Part shown: positions 19,860 to 29,497 of the stretch, piece after piece
How positions within the stretch are numbered: the first letter of the stretch is position 1
Layout: each line of letters starts with the position of its first letter
NCBI RefSeq assembly: GCF_030412265.1
Contig: NZ_JAUHLN010000001.1
Span: 1,371,438-1,435,437, forward strand
Length of the DNA: 64,000 nt
Reading direction: 5' to 3'
From: Fictibacillus terranigra
Lineage (GTDB): Bacteria > Bacillota > Bacilli > Bacillales > Fictibacillaceae
Notes under the pieces: model-generated
The model's input: the letters and a program-made list of their open reading frames with translations, nothing else
The model's database searches: none
What the model was told of the DNA's origin: nothing
Program-made: the position numbers and the translations under genes

Positions 19860-21647
19860 ATGTCAGAAAGAACGCATAAATGCGGAACCTTAACAGAGCA
19901 GCACGTCGGGCAAGAAGTAAAACTAACCGGCTGGGTTCAGAAGCGAAGAGATCTTGGCGGTTTAATTTTTATCGACCTTCGCGATCGTTCAGGCCAGGTT
20001 CAAGTTGTATTTAACCCTGAGGTTTCCAGCGAAGCATTGAACATCGCTGATAAAGTAAGAAGTGAGTTTGTACTTGCGGTAAAAGGAACAGTTATTGCGC
20101 GTGACGAGGGGACAATCAACGAAAACGTACCGACCGGCAGAATTGAAATTCAGGGCAAAGAACTTGAAATCATCAACAGCGCAAAAACACCTCCTTTTTC
20201 CATCGCAGATGACAGTGACATCAATGAGGATGTACGCTTGAAATATCGTTATCTGGATTTAAGAAGACCCGTCATGCAGGAGACAATAAAACTCCGCTAT
20301 CGTGTGACAAAAATGATTCGTGATTTTCTGGATCAGCAGGAGTTCATGGAGATAGAAACACCAATGCTGACAAAAAGCACGCCTGAAGGAGCCAGAGACT
20401 ATTTGGTGCCAAGCCGTGTGCATCCAGGTCAATTTTATGCTTTGCCGCAGTCACCTCAGCTCTTTAAGCAGCTCCTGATGGTATCTGGATTTGAACGCTA
20501 TTTCCAAGTCGTCCGCTGTTTCCGTGATGAAGACTTACGGGCGGACCGCCAGCCTGAGTTTACACAGATCGATATTGAGACTTCATTCCTTGGCCAAGAA
20601 GATTTGATGAGCATGATGGAAGACCTTATGGTTCAAATGGCTGGTGAGATCCGAGGTTTCTCGGTACAGACCCCGATGCCTCGCCTTACTTATGCAGAAG
20701 CAATGGAGCGCTATGGATCTGACAAACCCGATACTCGTTTTGGCATGGAATTGATCAATGTTTCGGAAATCGTAAAGAACTCCGGATTTAAAGTTTTTGC
20801 TTCAACCGTTTTAGATGGCGGAGAAGTAAAAGCCATCAACGTAAAAGGGCAAGCCGGCAATTACTCCCGAAAAGACATCGACCTGCTTACGGATTATGTG
20901 AAACGGTACGGTGCTAAAGGATTGGCGTGGCTCAAGTTTGAAGGGAACGAACTCAAAGGGCCGATTGCGAAATTCTTTACAGATGAAGAAAAGCACAGAT
21001 TGCTTGCTGCTTTAGAAGGTGGAGAAGGCGATTTATTCCTGTTTGTCGCAGACAGCAAAAAGGTCGTTGCAGATGCTCTTGGAGCGCTTCGCCTGAAGCT
21101 GGGTAAAGACCTTGATCTCATCGACGAAAGCGTGCTGAATTTCCTTTGGGTTGTCGATTTCCCGCTTGTTGAATTCGATGAAGATGCAAACCGTTATGTT
21201 GCTCTTCACCACCCGTTTACGATGCCGAAAGAAGAAGATCTTGATCTGCTTGAGAGCAATCCTGGAGCTGTTCGTGCAAAAGCCTATGACCTTGTGTTAA
21301 ATGGATACGAGCTTGGCGGCGGTTCACAGCGCATCTATCAGCGGGATCTTCAGGAAAAAATGTTCAAGACGCTCGGATTCTCTGAAGAGGCGGCAAAAGA
21401 AGAGTTTGGCTTTTTAATGGATGCCTTTGAATATGGCACACCGCCTCATGGAGGAATTGCTTTAGGACTTGACCGTCTCGTAATGATTCTTGCAGGAAGA
21501 AACAACTTGAGAGATACCATCGCCTTCCCGAAAACAGCAAGCGCAAGCTGCTTGTTAACGAATGCTCCTTCACATGTTAGTGATAGACAGCTGGATGAAC
21601 TTCATCTTGCTGTAAAAGTCGAAAAAGACAACGGACAAAAGGCATAG
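19860..21647 (+). CDS. aspS: Aspartyl-tRNA synthetase
   Basis: The 595-residue product has an N-terminal OB anticodon domain ([25 protein letters not shown]), class II motifs including the [11 protein letters not shown] and [18 protein letters not shown] segments, and the bacterial GAD insertion. The motif 3 region is [18 protein letters not shown] 19860 is chosen over upstream in-frame codons because GAGGAGGA lies 8 nt before it. Whether it is the discriminating or the non-discriminating type cannot be judged here. It is cotranscribed with hisS. Confidence 0.96.
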   Translation: MSERTHKCGTLTEQHVGQEVKLTGWVQKRRDLGGLIFIDLRDRSGQVQVVFNPEVSSEALNIADKVRSEFVLAVKGTVIARDEGTINENVPTGRIEIQGKELEIINSAKTPPFSIADDSDINEDVRLKYRYLDLRRPVMQETIKLRYRVTKMIRDFLDQQEFMEIETPMLTKSTPEGARDYLVPSRVHPGQFYALPQSPQLFKQLLMVSGFERYFQVVRCFRDEDLRADRQPEFTQIDIETSFLGQEDLMSMMEDLMVQMAGEIRGFSVQTPMPRLTYAEAMERYGSDKPDTRFGMELINVSEIVKNSGFKVFASTVLDGGEVKAINVKGQAGNYSRKDIDLLTDYVKRYGAKGLAWLKFEGNELKGPIAKFFTDEEKHRLLAALEGGEGDLFLFVADSKKVVADALGALRLKLGKDLDLIDESVLNFLWVVDFPLVEFDEDANRYVALHHPFTMPKEEDLDLLESNPGAVRAKAYDLVLNGYELGGGSQRIYQRDLQEKMFKTLGFSEEAAKEEFGFLMDAFEYGTPPHGGIALGLDRLVMILAGRNNLRDTIAFPKTASASCLLTNAPSHVSDRQLDELHLAVKVEKDNGQKA

Positions 21648-21696
21648 GAAAGAAGTTTGAACTGTTAGAAAATTTAAATAACAGGTTGTAATTCCC

Positions 21697-21725
21697 TTGT
21701 TTTCAAGAAAATGATGTGGTATTAT
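21697..21725 (+). promoter_or_regulatory. Promoter of the 6S RNA
   Basis: TTGTTT (21697-21702), 17-nt spacer, TATTAT (21720-21725). Initiation is predicted near 21733. Confidence 0.65.
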
Positions 21726-21732
21726 TTATACC

Positions 21733-21920
21733 AATAAGAGTCCTGATGTGTTCGTTAAGACCGAATGTTTTGAGCCAACACTTTTTATTCGGGAGCTAGT
21801 GTTTCTGCAAAGCGTGCAAGCCTTCTCGTAGAGGACGCATTAATTGCGGAACAGGGCACCCACCTGCGAGAGCAGGTTCAAAACTTAGGAAATGACGGCA
21901 CAGTTGGGACTCTCATCCAA
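21733..21920 (+). ncRNA. bsrA: 6S RNA (SsrS/BsrA type)
   Basis: This RNA mimics an open promoter and binds the housekeeping RNA polymerase holoenzyme. Its conserved blocks are visible: GTCCTGATGTG at the 5' end, GTTTTGAGCCAACA, GTGTTTCTGCAAAGC, and GGGCACCCACCTGCGAGAGCAG near the 3' side. The ends close with AGAGTCC (21737-21743) pairing with GGACTCT (21907-21913). The location between aspS and tcdA is that of 6S-1 RNA in B. subtilis. Exact 5' and 3' ends are estimates. Confidence 0.92.
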
Positions 21921-21945
21921 CCACTTATATAATGTGTGAATATAG

Positions 21946-21973
21946 AAAAACCCGGGCGATGGCCCGGGTTTTT
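21946..21973 (+). terminator. Terminator downstream of 6S RNA
   Basis: AAAAACCCGGGC and GGCCCGGGTTTTT form a very stable hairpin with a 3-nt loop. Confidence 0.9.
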
Positions 21974-22164
21974 ATTGTGTTATCCATAAGTTTTGAGTAA
22001 AGGTTGTACAAGACTGGGAAATAGTATATCCTTTGTAGGAAGTAAGCTGCAATGAAGCAAGGCCTGCCTTCAGCAGGCTAGGGCAGAAATAATATTAAGT
22101 GTTCCAGCGCTTGTTGGACTTAGCCAGTCACTTGCGCTTTTCTAGTTTCGAAAGGAGAAGGTTC

Positions 22165-22932
22165 ATGTTACATCAGTTTTCAAGAAATGAGCTCGCCATT
22201 GGCGAAGATGGATTAGCGGCTTTAAAAGGAAGCACCGTTGCAATCCTTGGTATCGGAGGAGTCGGTTCTTTTTCGGCTGAAGCACTTGCTCGCGCAGGTA
22301 TCGGCAAACTCATCCTGGTGGATAAAGACGTTGTGGATATAACGAATGTCAACCGGCAGATCCATGCTTTGCTTTCAACGGTCGGCCAGTCAAAAGTGGA
22401 ACTTATGAAACAGCGTATCGCGGATATTAATCCCGAATGCGAAGTGATTGCATTACAAATGTTTTATACAGAAGAGACGTATGATCAGTTTTTCGCGTAC
22501 GAACTGGATTTTGTTGTCGATGCTTCTGATACAATAACGTATAAAGTGCATCTTGCCAAAGAATGCCTGTCCAGAAATATTCCGATCATTTCAAGCATGG
22601 GTGTGGCCAACAAACTGGATCCGACCAGACTAAGGATTACTGATATTTCCAAAACGTCGTATGACCCCATTGCACGGGTAGTGAGACAGCGTCTCCGGAA
22701 GGAAGGTATCCATAAGGGAGTGACAGTCGTTTTCTCCGATGAAACACCGGTGCAGATCAGGGAAGATATTAGAGAAAAAATTGTTCCTGAGAATGCCCCT
22801 GGGATTAGAAAAGCCAAAATGCCGCCTTCCTCCAATTCGTTCGTACCGTCTGTATCGGGTCTTTTCATGGCAGGGCATGTGGTGAACAAGCTGCTGGAAA
22901 CACATAAAATTTCCATCAATAGAATGAAGTAA
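22165..22932 (+). CDS. tcdA: tRNA threonylcarbamoyladenosine dehydratase TcdA
   Basis: TcdA (E1-like, formerly YrvM/CsdL) uses ATP to cyclise t6A37 to ct6A in ANN-decoding tRNAs. The 255-residue protein has the E1-type nucleotide motif GIGGVGS from residue 29, followed by LILVDKDVVDITNVNRQ with the adenylation Arg. ATG 22165 follows AAAGGAG at 22151-22157; the longer frame from 22099 is not supported. The C-terminus contains the family PSSNSFVPSVSGLFMAGHVV. Position after aspS and 6S RNA matches B. subtilis. Confidence 0.93.
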   Translation: MLHQFSRNELAIGEDGLAALKGSTVAILGIGGVGSFSAEALARAGIGKLILVDKDVVDITNVNRQIHALLSTVGQSKVELMKQRIADINPECEVIALQMFYTEETYDQFFAYELDFVVDASDTITYKVHLAKECLSRNIPIISSMGVANKLDPTRLRITDISKTSYDPIARVVRQRLRKEGIHKGVTVVFSDETPVQIREDIREKIVPENAPGIRKAKMPPSSNSFVPSVSGLFMAGHVVNKLLETHKISINRMK

Positions 22933-22942
22933 TCTAACGCAA

Positions 22943-22977
22943 TAAAGAGCCGCTGTAATCAGCGGCTCTTTTATTTT
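22943..22977. terminator. Bidirectional terminator between tcdA and the rsfA-type gene
   Basis: AAAGAGCCGCTG and CAGCGGCTCTTT form a perfect 12-bp stem with loop TAAT and T-rich flanks on both strands. Confidence 0.9.
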
Positions 22978-23726
22978 GCAAGCTTTTCAAGGTTGCCGTT
23001 TTTGTCCATTCTGAAACTCTGGTTGTCGGCGGCATCATCCTGCAGCAGGACCATTCTTCGTGCCCGGTCCATGATTTGCAGCAGTGCCTGATAATCTTCT
23101 TTCATGGCTGCAAAATCTTTTTCCATCTTATTCAATTGCTCAGTCAGCTTCTGATTTTGATGGAAAAGCTCTTCGTTTTGTTTTTTCAGGGTGGCGTTTT
23201 CGCCCTCGATACGCCCATTGGCAAGGCCGTTTCTATTGATCTCTGATAAATAGGCAATGACATCATTGAGGCTTAAACTCTCTTTCTGCTGACTCGGATA
23301 CGCCGGATGGACGGTTTGCATTGATGGTATGGATGCAGCAGTATAAGAAGGTTCCGCGATTTCAGGCTGCTGGACAGAAGCAGTGAAGGGCGTTCTGAAA
23401 AATTCTTCAGGATGATACACTTCATCATCTGCGGGTACAGCTTGCTTAACCGGAGTTTTTAAAGGTTTGCTTTGCTGCTGGCCTTTAGCGATCGCACGCT
23501 GCCTTTCTTTTCGCTGTTTTTTGGCGATCTTCAACGCTTGTTCATATTTTTTCCTTACGATGGCATTCCAACGAAAACCCACGGCAGCGCTTGTGCGCTC
23601 CAGTTTATCGCCGACCTCTTCAAAGGCATGAAGCTGCGTACTGCCTTCGCGCACATGGCGCAATACCGTTTCGGCCAGAAGCAGATCATCTTCTTCAGAC
23701 CAGGCATCCTGTCTTACTTTTATCAC
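22971..23726 (-). CDS. rsfA: RsfA-family prespore-specific transcriptional regulator
   Basis: RsfA is produced under sigma-F in the forespore and tunes that regulon. The 251-residue product has an N-terminal Myb/SANT-like DNA-binding domain (RQDAWSEEDDLLLAETVL, then FRWNAIVRKKY) and a Lys/Gln-rich linker. The C-terminal coiled coil (residues about 180-230) is rich in Glu, Gln and Lys heptads. The start is a GTG at 23724-23726 preceded on that strand by AAGGAGAGG. B. subtilis has several RsfA-like paralogues, so the family call is firmer than the gene name. Confidence 0.8.
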   Translation of the reverse strand: MIKVRQDAWSEEDDLLLAETVLRHVREGSTQLHAFEEVGDKLERTSAAVGFRWNAIVRKKYEQALKIAKKQRKERQRAIAKGQQQSKPLKTPVKQAVPADDEVYHPEEFFRTPFTASVQQPEIAEPSYTAASIPSMQTVHPAYPSQQKESLSLNDVIAYLSEINRNGLANGRIEGENATLKKQNEELFHQNQKLTEQLNKMEKDFAAMKEDYQALLQIMDRARRMVLLQDDAADNQSFRMDKNGNLEKLAK

Positions 23727-23842
23727 ATCTATCCTCTCCTTGATTCATAATATACGAGTTTATGTTCTCATTTTGAGCAAAAGGAGAGGATTCTATACGT
23801 GCAATGTAAAATTTGCTAGTTTTTTGTTAACAGAGTGCTAGA

Positions 23843-25177
23843 TTAGGTTTCCCTTCGTTTTCTGTCATTAAAGTAGTCCAGCCTTTTCTGTATGCTTTTT
23901 TCAAAGCCTCTGACGGTAGGCTCGTAAAAGGTTTTATTCTTCAAGTGGTCCGGCAAATATTGCTGAACGACATATCCATCAGGAAAATTATGGGGATATT
24001 TATAATCTTTTCCATGACCCAGCTGGCTGGCCCCTTTATAATGCGCATCACGCAAATGAATAGGCACTTGACCGCTCTTTTCTTTTTTTACTGCCTTCAT
24101 CGCATGATCAATCCCCATGATGACAGCGTTGCTTTTTGGCGCGGTAGCAAGATAAACAACGGCTTCTGCCAACGGAATCCGGGCTTCAGGCATCCCGACA
24201 AAATCAACCGCATACGCGGCAGCCTGGGCGACAAGCAGGGCGTTAGGATCCGCAAGGCCTATATCTTCAGCTGCATGGACATAAATCCTGCGGGCAATAA
24301 ATCGAGGATCTTCACCGGCATAAATCATTTTGGCCAGCCAGTATAGGGCAGCATCAGGATCGGAACCTCGGATGCTCTTTATAAAAGCAGAGATAGTATC
24401 ATAATGGTTGTCCCCCTTTTTGTCGTACTGCAGCACCCTTTGCTGGATGCTTTCTTCAGCAATTTCCAAGGTGATGTGAACCTGGCCGGAATCATCCGGT
24501 TTTGTCGTGAGAACTGCGAGTTCCAGGGCGTTCAGGGCAGTCCGGGCATCTCCATTGGCTACGGAAACAAGGTGGCCAAGGGCATCCTCTTCCATTTTAA
24601 TATTGTATTTTCCATAGCCTCTCTCTTTATCTTCGAGTGTATGGAGGATGATGGAGCGTGTATGTTCATCGGTTAAATGTTCAAAACGGAACAGCCTTGA
24701 TCTGGAAAGTAATGCCGGGTTAATCTCAAACATTGGACTTTCTGTCGTTGCACCGATGAGGATAACGGTTCCGTCTTCTACAAAGGGAAGAAGGGCATCC
24801 TGCTGGCTTTTATTAAAACGATGGATTTCATCAATAAACAGCACCGTTTTCTTTTCATCCATCAACAGCCTTTCTTTCGCTTCACTCGTTACCCTTTTGA
24901 TATCAGCCACTCCGGAAGTAACGGCGTTTAACTGCTCAAAATAGGCAGAAGTGGAATTTGCGATGATTTTCGCCAATGTCGTTTTCCCTGTTCCGGGTGG
25001 TCCAAAAAAAATCATCGGGGTGAGCTGGTCCGCTTCAATGGCTCTTCTTAAAAGCTTACCTTCACCTACAATGTGGGACTGCCCGATAAATTCTTTTATG
25101 GATCGGGGCCGCATCCGGCTGGCGAGGGGGCCCATTGCTTTTTTTTCATGAGAGTGATGATCGCTGAATAAATCCAT
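23843..25177 (-). CDS. rarA: Replication-associated recombination protein RarA (MgsA)
   Basis: RarA is an AAA+ ATPase related to clamp loaders that acts at stalled replication forks. From ATG 25177, preceded by AGGAGGATA, the protein is 444 residues. A longer frame to 25216 lacks a ribosome site. It shows PLASRMRPRSIKEFIGQSHI, Walker A GPPGTGKT at 59-66, the Walker B FIDEIHRFNKSQQDALLP, and the C-terminal tetramerisation domain (YAGEDPRFIARRI, then KYPHNFPDGYV). It lies in the conserved tcdA-rarA-cymR order. Confidence 0.95.
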   Translation of the reverse strand: MDLFSDHHSHEKKAMGPLASRMRPRSIKEFIGQSHIVGEGKLLRRAIEADQLTPMIFFGPPGTGKTTLAKIIANSTSAYFEQLNAVTSGVADIKRVTSEAKERLLMDEKKTVLFIDEIHRFNKSQQDALLPFVEDGTVILIGATTESPMFEINPALLSRSRLFRFEHLTDEHTRSIILHTLEDKERGYGKYNIKMEEDALGHLVSVANGDARTALNALELAVLTTKPDDSGQVHITLEIAEESIQQRVLQYDKKGDNHYDTISAFIKSIRGSDPDAALYWLAKMIYAGEDPRFIARRIYVHAAEDIGLADPNALLVAQAAAYAVDFVGMPEARIPLAEAVVYLATAPKSNAVIMGIDHAMKAVKKEKSGQVPIHLRDAHYKGASQLGHGKDYKYPHNFPDGYVVQQYLPDHLKNKTFYEPTVRGFEKSIQKRLDYFNDRKRRET

Positions 25178-25308
25178 CTGTATCCTCCTATATCCGTACC
25201 ATAGAAAAAAGCGCACGCATCCGGTTAAATCTATTCATTCTGCAACGCATTCTTCAGTAACCAAAAGGTACTATACCGTTCATATGAATGCAAGAATAAG
25301 CTGCTTCA

Positions 25309-25317
25309 TGCTATAAT
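25309..25317 (+). promoter_or_regulatory. Extended -10 promoter before the yczE-like pseudogene and cymR
   Basis: TGCTATAAT is a perfect TGn-TATAAT element. No clear -35 is seen. It may drive cymR through the broken gene. Confidence 0.5.
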
Positions 25318-25362
25318 AGTTTGGGTTTATGTGCAAAAACAGGCAAAGGAAAGGTTAAACTA

Positions 25363-25968
25363 ATGAGTACCATCAACAGCCCCGCAAAACCTTTCTTTGT
25401 TAAATGGATTGTCTTTTTTATGGGGCTATTGATCATGTCGTTTGGAATATCGCTCATGATAAGAACCGATCTAGGCAATGCTCCGTGGGATGTACTACAT
25501 ATCGGTTTATATTATCAGTTTGGTTTGTCGATCGGTACATGGTCGATTACTATTGGATTTTTGATGATTGGTGCCACACGCTTACTAGAAAACAGCCTCA
25601 GGCAGGCGCCTTCCTGAACATGCTGTTTGTCGGAATATTTATTGATCGCTACTTAATGCTCACCGGATTCCACTGCAGACAGTCTGATCATGCTGGCTGC
25701 AGATCCGGCTATGAACGGAATGGGAATGGGGCTGTATATTGCAAGCGACTGCGGAGCAGGACCGCGGAACAGCTTAATGCTGGCCTTAACGGAGAAAACC
25801 GGCAAAAAACTTGCCAGCATCAGACTTGTCATGGAACTTTTTGTTTTGGCCGAAGGCTGGCTGTTAAAGGGACCGGTTTCCCTGGGAACCATTCTGTATT
25901 GTATATCCATCGGCATCATCGTGGGTTATACCTTGCCTTTCTGTAAAAAATCGTTAACTATTGGATAG
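25363..25968 (+). pseudogene. YczE/YitT-like membrane protein gene broken by two frameshifts
   Basis: ATG 25363 with a purine-rich ribosome site opens a frame with WIVFFMGLLIMSFGISLMIR and DLGNAPWDVLHIGLYYQF, the YczE signature. The frame leaves the family near 25580. The next segment QAGAFLNMLFVGIFID is in the frame one base earlier, and the third segment, GMGMGLYIASDCGAGPRNSLMLALTEK to the end at 25968, is again in the first frame. The pieces together give the normal length of about 200 residues, so two small indels (near 25580 and 25645-25670) explain the break. Functional YczE-like proteins are membrane proteins of unclear role. Sequencing error is the alternative. Confidence 0.75.
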
Positions 25969-25983
25969 AACGGAGTGTGTATG

Positions 25984-26403
25984 ATGAAGATATCGACAAA
26001 GGGCCGTTATGGCTTGACCATCATGATGGCATTGGCAAAAAAGCACGGTGAGGGGCCAATCGCCTTAAAACTGATCGCAAAAGAACACAGTTTGTCCGAA
26101 CATTATCTGGAGCAGCTGATTTCCCCGCTGCGGAATGCAGGGCTTGTTAAAAGTATAAGAGGTGCTTATGGAGGCTACGTTCTTGCTAAAGATGCGAAAA
26201 CAATCACAGCAGGTGACATTATCCGTGTTCTTGAGGGACCGATCAGCCCGGTTGAGGTAATGGAAGATGAGGAGCCGGCAAAACGCGATCTTTGGATAAA
26301 AATCCGTGATGCTGTAAAAGATGTACTCGATAACACGACTTTGGACGATCTTGCGAACTATCAAGGTGAAGGAGAACAAGACTCGTACATGTTTTATATT
26401 TAG
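25984..26403 (+). CDS. cymR: Cysteine metabolism repressor CymR (Rrf2 family)
   Basis: CymR represses sulfur-assimilation and cysteine-biosynthesis genes; in B. subtilis it works in complex with the cysteine synthase CysK. The 139-residue protein starts MKISTKGRYGLTIMMALAKK. It contains the winged helix (LSEHYLEQLISPLRNAGLV, then GAYGGYVLAKD) and the CymR C-terminal signature ILEGPISPVEVMEDEEPAKR-like sequence at about 82-100. It lacks the three Cys of iron-sulfur Rrf2 members, as expected for CymR. Start 25984 is taken, though ATG 25981 is possible. A likely target operon is at 44 kb. Confidence 0.95.
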   Translation: MKISTKGRYGLTIMMALAKKHGEGPIALKLIAKEHSLSEHYLEQLISPLRNAGLVKSIRGAYGGYVLAKDAKTITAGDIIRVLEGPISPVEVMEDEEPAKRDLWIKIRDAVKDVLDNTTLDDLANYQGEGEQDSYMFYI

Positions 26404-26429
26404 TGAATGAATAGAAAGCAGGTGATCTT

Positions 26430-27569
26430 ATGGATCGCATCTATGTAGACCATGCGGCAACGTCACCCATCCATCCGGATGTTGTCCAAGAAATGCTGCC
26501 TTATTTTACGGAACACTTCGGAAATCCCTCTAGTATTCATCAATTTGGCAGAAAAACACGCCAGCTGCTTGATGAAGCAAGAGTGACAGCGGCAAAAAGC
26601 ATTGGGGCTCAACCCAGCCATATTATGTTTACGAGCGGCGGAACAGAAGCGGACAATGCGGCCATTTTTGGCACGGCTTATGCGAACAGCGGACAGGGGA
26701 AACATATCATCTCCACACAGATCGAGCATCATGCCGTCCTTCACGCCTGCGAAGAACTGCAACGCCAAGGGTTTGAGGTAACGTTCCTACCTGTTGATGA
26801 AGCAGGGAGAATTTCCATCCAAGCTTTAAAAGAAACCTTGAGAGAAGATACGATTCTCGTAAGCATCATGTATGGAAACAATGAAGTGGGAACGATTCAG
26901 GATATTCAAACGATCGGGGAGATTTTGAAGGAGCATCAGGCCTATTTCCATACGGATGCTGTGCAGGCATACGGTGTTCTTCCACTGAACGTCCAAGAAT
27001 TACAGGTGGATCTTCTCAGCGTTTCGGGACACAAGATCAATGGACCAAAGGGGACCGGTTTCCTCTATATCGGAGATGGTGTATCCATTGCACCTTCTTT
27101 TTTTGGAGGAGAACAAGAGCGGAAGCGCCGGGCAGGAACTGAAAACGTTGCAGGGATAGCGGGATTCGCCAAGGCCATTGCTATCATGGCTGAAGAAGGC
27201 CATCAAAGAGCAGAAAAATATGAAGGCTTTAAAAAGACGATGCTGTCCATCTTTAAAGAAGAAGGCATTGAGTATTTATTGAACGGTTCAGCCGAGCATA
27301 GTCTGCCTCATATTTTAAATGTCAGTTTCCCGGGTGTAAAGACAGAAGTGCTGCTCGTGAACCTGGATTTAGCCGGCATTGCAGCCTCTAGCGGTTCTGC
27401 TTGTACGGCAGGATCGATTGAGCCTTCGCATGTGCTCACAGCGATGTTCGGAAAGACTGACCGAACGAAGAATGCTGTCCGGTTCAGCTTTGGACTTTAT
27501 AATACACAAGAACAGATCGAGAAAACCGCACGTGAGACAGCAAAAATAGTGAAACGTCTGCAAAAATAA
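26430..27569 (+). CDS. yrvO: Cysteine desulfurase (YrvO/IscS-NifS type)
   Basis: This pyridoxal-phosphate enzyme takes sulfur from cysteine and, in Bacilli, passes it to MnmA for 2-thiouridine in tRNA. The 379-residue protein has the PLP Lys202 in SVSGHKINGPKG and the catalytic Cys325 in SSGSACTAGS, a long loop as in group I desulfurases. It lies between cymR and mnmA, the standard arrangement. AGGTGA is seen before the ATG. Confidence 0.93.
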   Translation: MDRIYVDHAATSPIHPDVVQEMLPYFTEHFGNPSSIHQFGRKTRQLLDEARVTAAKSIGAQPSHIMFTSGGTEADNAAIFGTAYANSGQGKHIISTQIEHHAVLHACEELQRQGFEVTFLPVDEAGRISIQALKETLREDTILVSIMYGNNEVGTIQDIQTIGEILKEHQAYFHTDAVQAYGVLPLNVQELQVDLLSVSGHKINGPKGTGFLYIGDGVSIAPSFFGGEQERKRRAGTENVAGIAGFAKAIAIMAEEGHQRAEKYEGFKKTMLSIFKEEGIEYLLNGSAEHSLPHILNVSFPGVKTEVLLVNLDLAGIAASSGSACTAGSIEPSHVLTAMFGKTDRTKNAVRFSFGLYNTQEQIEKTARETAKIVKRLQK

Positions 27570-27592
27570 GGTAAACTCTATTTTGAAAATGA

Positions 27593-28732
<1,140 letters not shown>

Positions 28733-28737
28733 AGCAG

Positions 28738-28774
28738 ACCAGTCCTTTGTATAGAAAAGGACTGGTTTTTTTAT
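28738..28774 (+). terminator. Terminator after mnmA
   Basis: ACCAGTCCTTT and AAAGGACTGGT with T7. Confidence 0.9.
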
Positions 28775-28791
28775 TAATGAAAACCATTCTC

Positions 28792-28800
28792 TGATATACT
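28792..28800 (+). promoter_or_regulatory. Extended -10 promoter for the TPR gene
   Basis: TGATATACT matches TGn-TATACT 30 nt before the GTG start. Confidence 0.45.
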
Positions 28801-28830
28801 TTAATCAGAACAGATTTCAGGAGGAAAGCA

Positions 28831-29472
28831 GTGGAACAGGACTATTTTAAAAAGGGCAAATTAGAAGAAACGGCGAAAGCATTGGAAGAGCAGATTGAAA
28901 AGGACCCAGGAAACCCCGTGCCTTATATTAATTATGGAAACTTGCTGTCGGCTGTGCACGAGTATGAGAAAGCTTTGGTCTTTTTTGAAAAAGCGCTGGA
29001 GCTTGATCCGGAGGCTGGTGCAGCGGTTTACAGTATGGGCATCGCTTTCTATCAGATGGATAGATTTGAACAAGCCGGAAAGTTTTTTCTGAAGGCGCTC
29101 CAAAATGGGATACAGGAAGGCGACGTTCATTTTATGCTCGGAATGTGCTTTGTCCAAAAAGGAGAACATATCAGGGCCGTTCCGCATTTTCTGCGTGCAT
29201 ACGAAATGAACGAAAGCGATATAGAATCTCTTTTTCAATATGGTCTGTGCCTCGCTCAGCTTGAGCAGGTTAAACAGGCAAAGGACGTTTTTTTAACGGT
29301 GACGGAAAAAGATCCGGGACATGCAGATGCTTTTTACAATCTTGGTGTTGCTCATGTTTATTTTGATGAACCGGACGCTGCCCTAGAAGCATTCAGCCAT
29401 GCCCTCAGCATTCAGCCCGATCATTACCTTGCTGCAAATGGGAAAAAGAACGTAGAAAACAAAAGGCAATAA
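28831..29472 (+). CDS. Tetratricopeptide-repeat protein (YrrB-like)
   Basis: The 213-residue protein consists of about five to six consecutive TPR units. Examples are NPVPYINYGNLLSAVHEYEK, AGAAVYSMGIAFYQMDRFEQ and HADAFYNLGVAHVYFDEPDA, each with the small-residue pattern at TPR positions 8, 20 and 27. It has no signal peptide. TPR solenoids bind other proteins, and the partner here is unknown. The B. subtilis gene at this place between mnmA and recD2 is yrrB. The start is a GTG after AGGAGG. Confidence 0.87.
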   Translation: MEQDYFKKGKLEETAKALEEQIEKDPGNPVPYINYGNLLSAVHEYEKALVFFEKALELDPEAGAAVYSMGIAFYQMDRFEQAGKFFLKALQNGIQEGDVHFMLGMCFVQKGEHIRAVPHFLRAYEMNESDIESLFQYGLCLAQLEQVKQAKDVFLTVTEKDPGHADAFYNLGVAHVYFDEPDAALEAFSHALSIQPDHYLAANGKKNVENKRQ

Positions 29473-29497
29473 TTTTTAAAAAGTCAGGAGACCAAAG

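Noticed and set aside
22060-22084. CCTGC/GCAGG hairpin between 6S RNA and tcdA
   Set aside because: The stem is short and has no T run. It is neither a terminator nor a known RNA family.
25404-25946. 180-codon ORF overlapping the yczE-like region
   Set aside because: Only its short middle part (QAGAFLNMLFVGIFID) belongs to the family; the rest is a shadow of the other frame.
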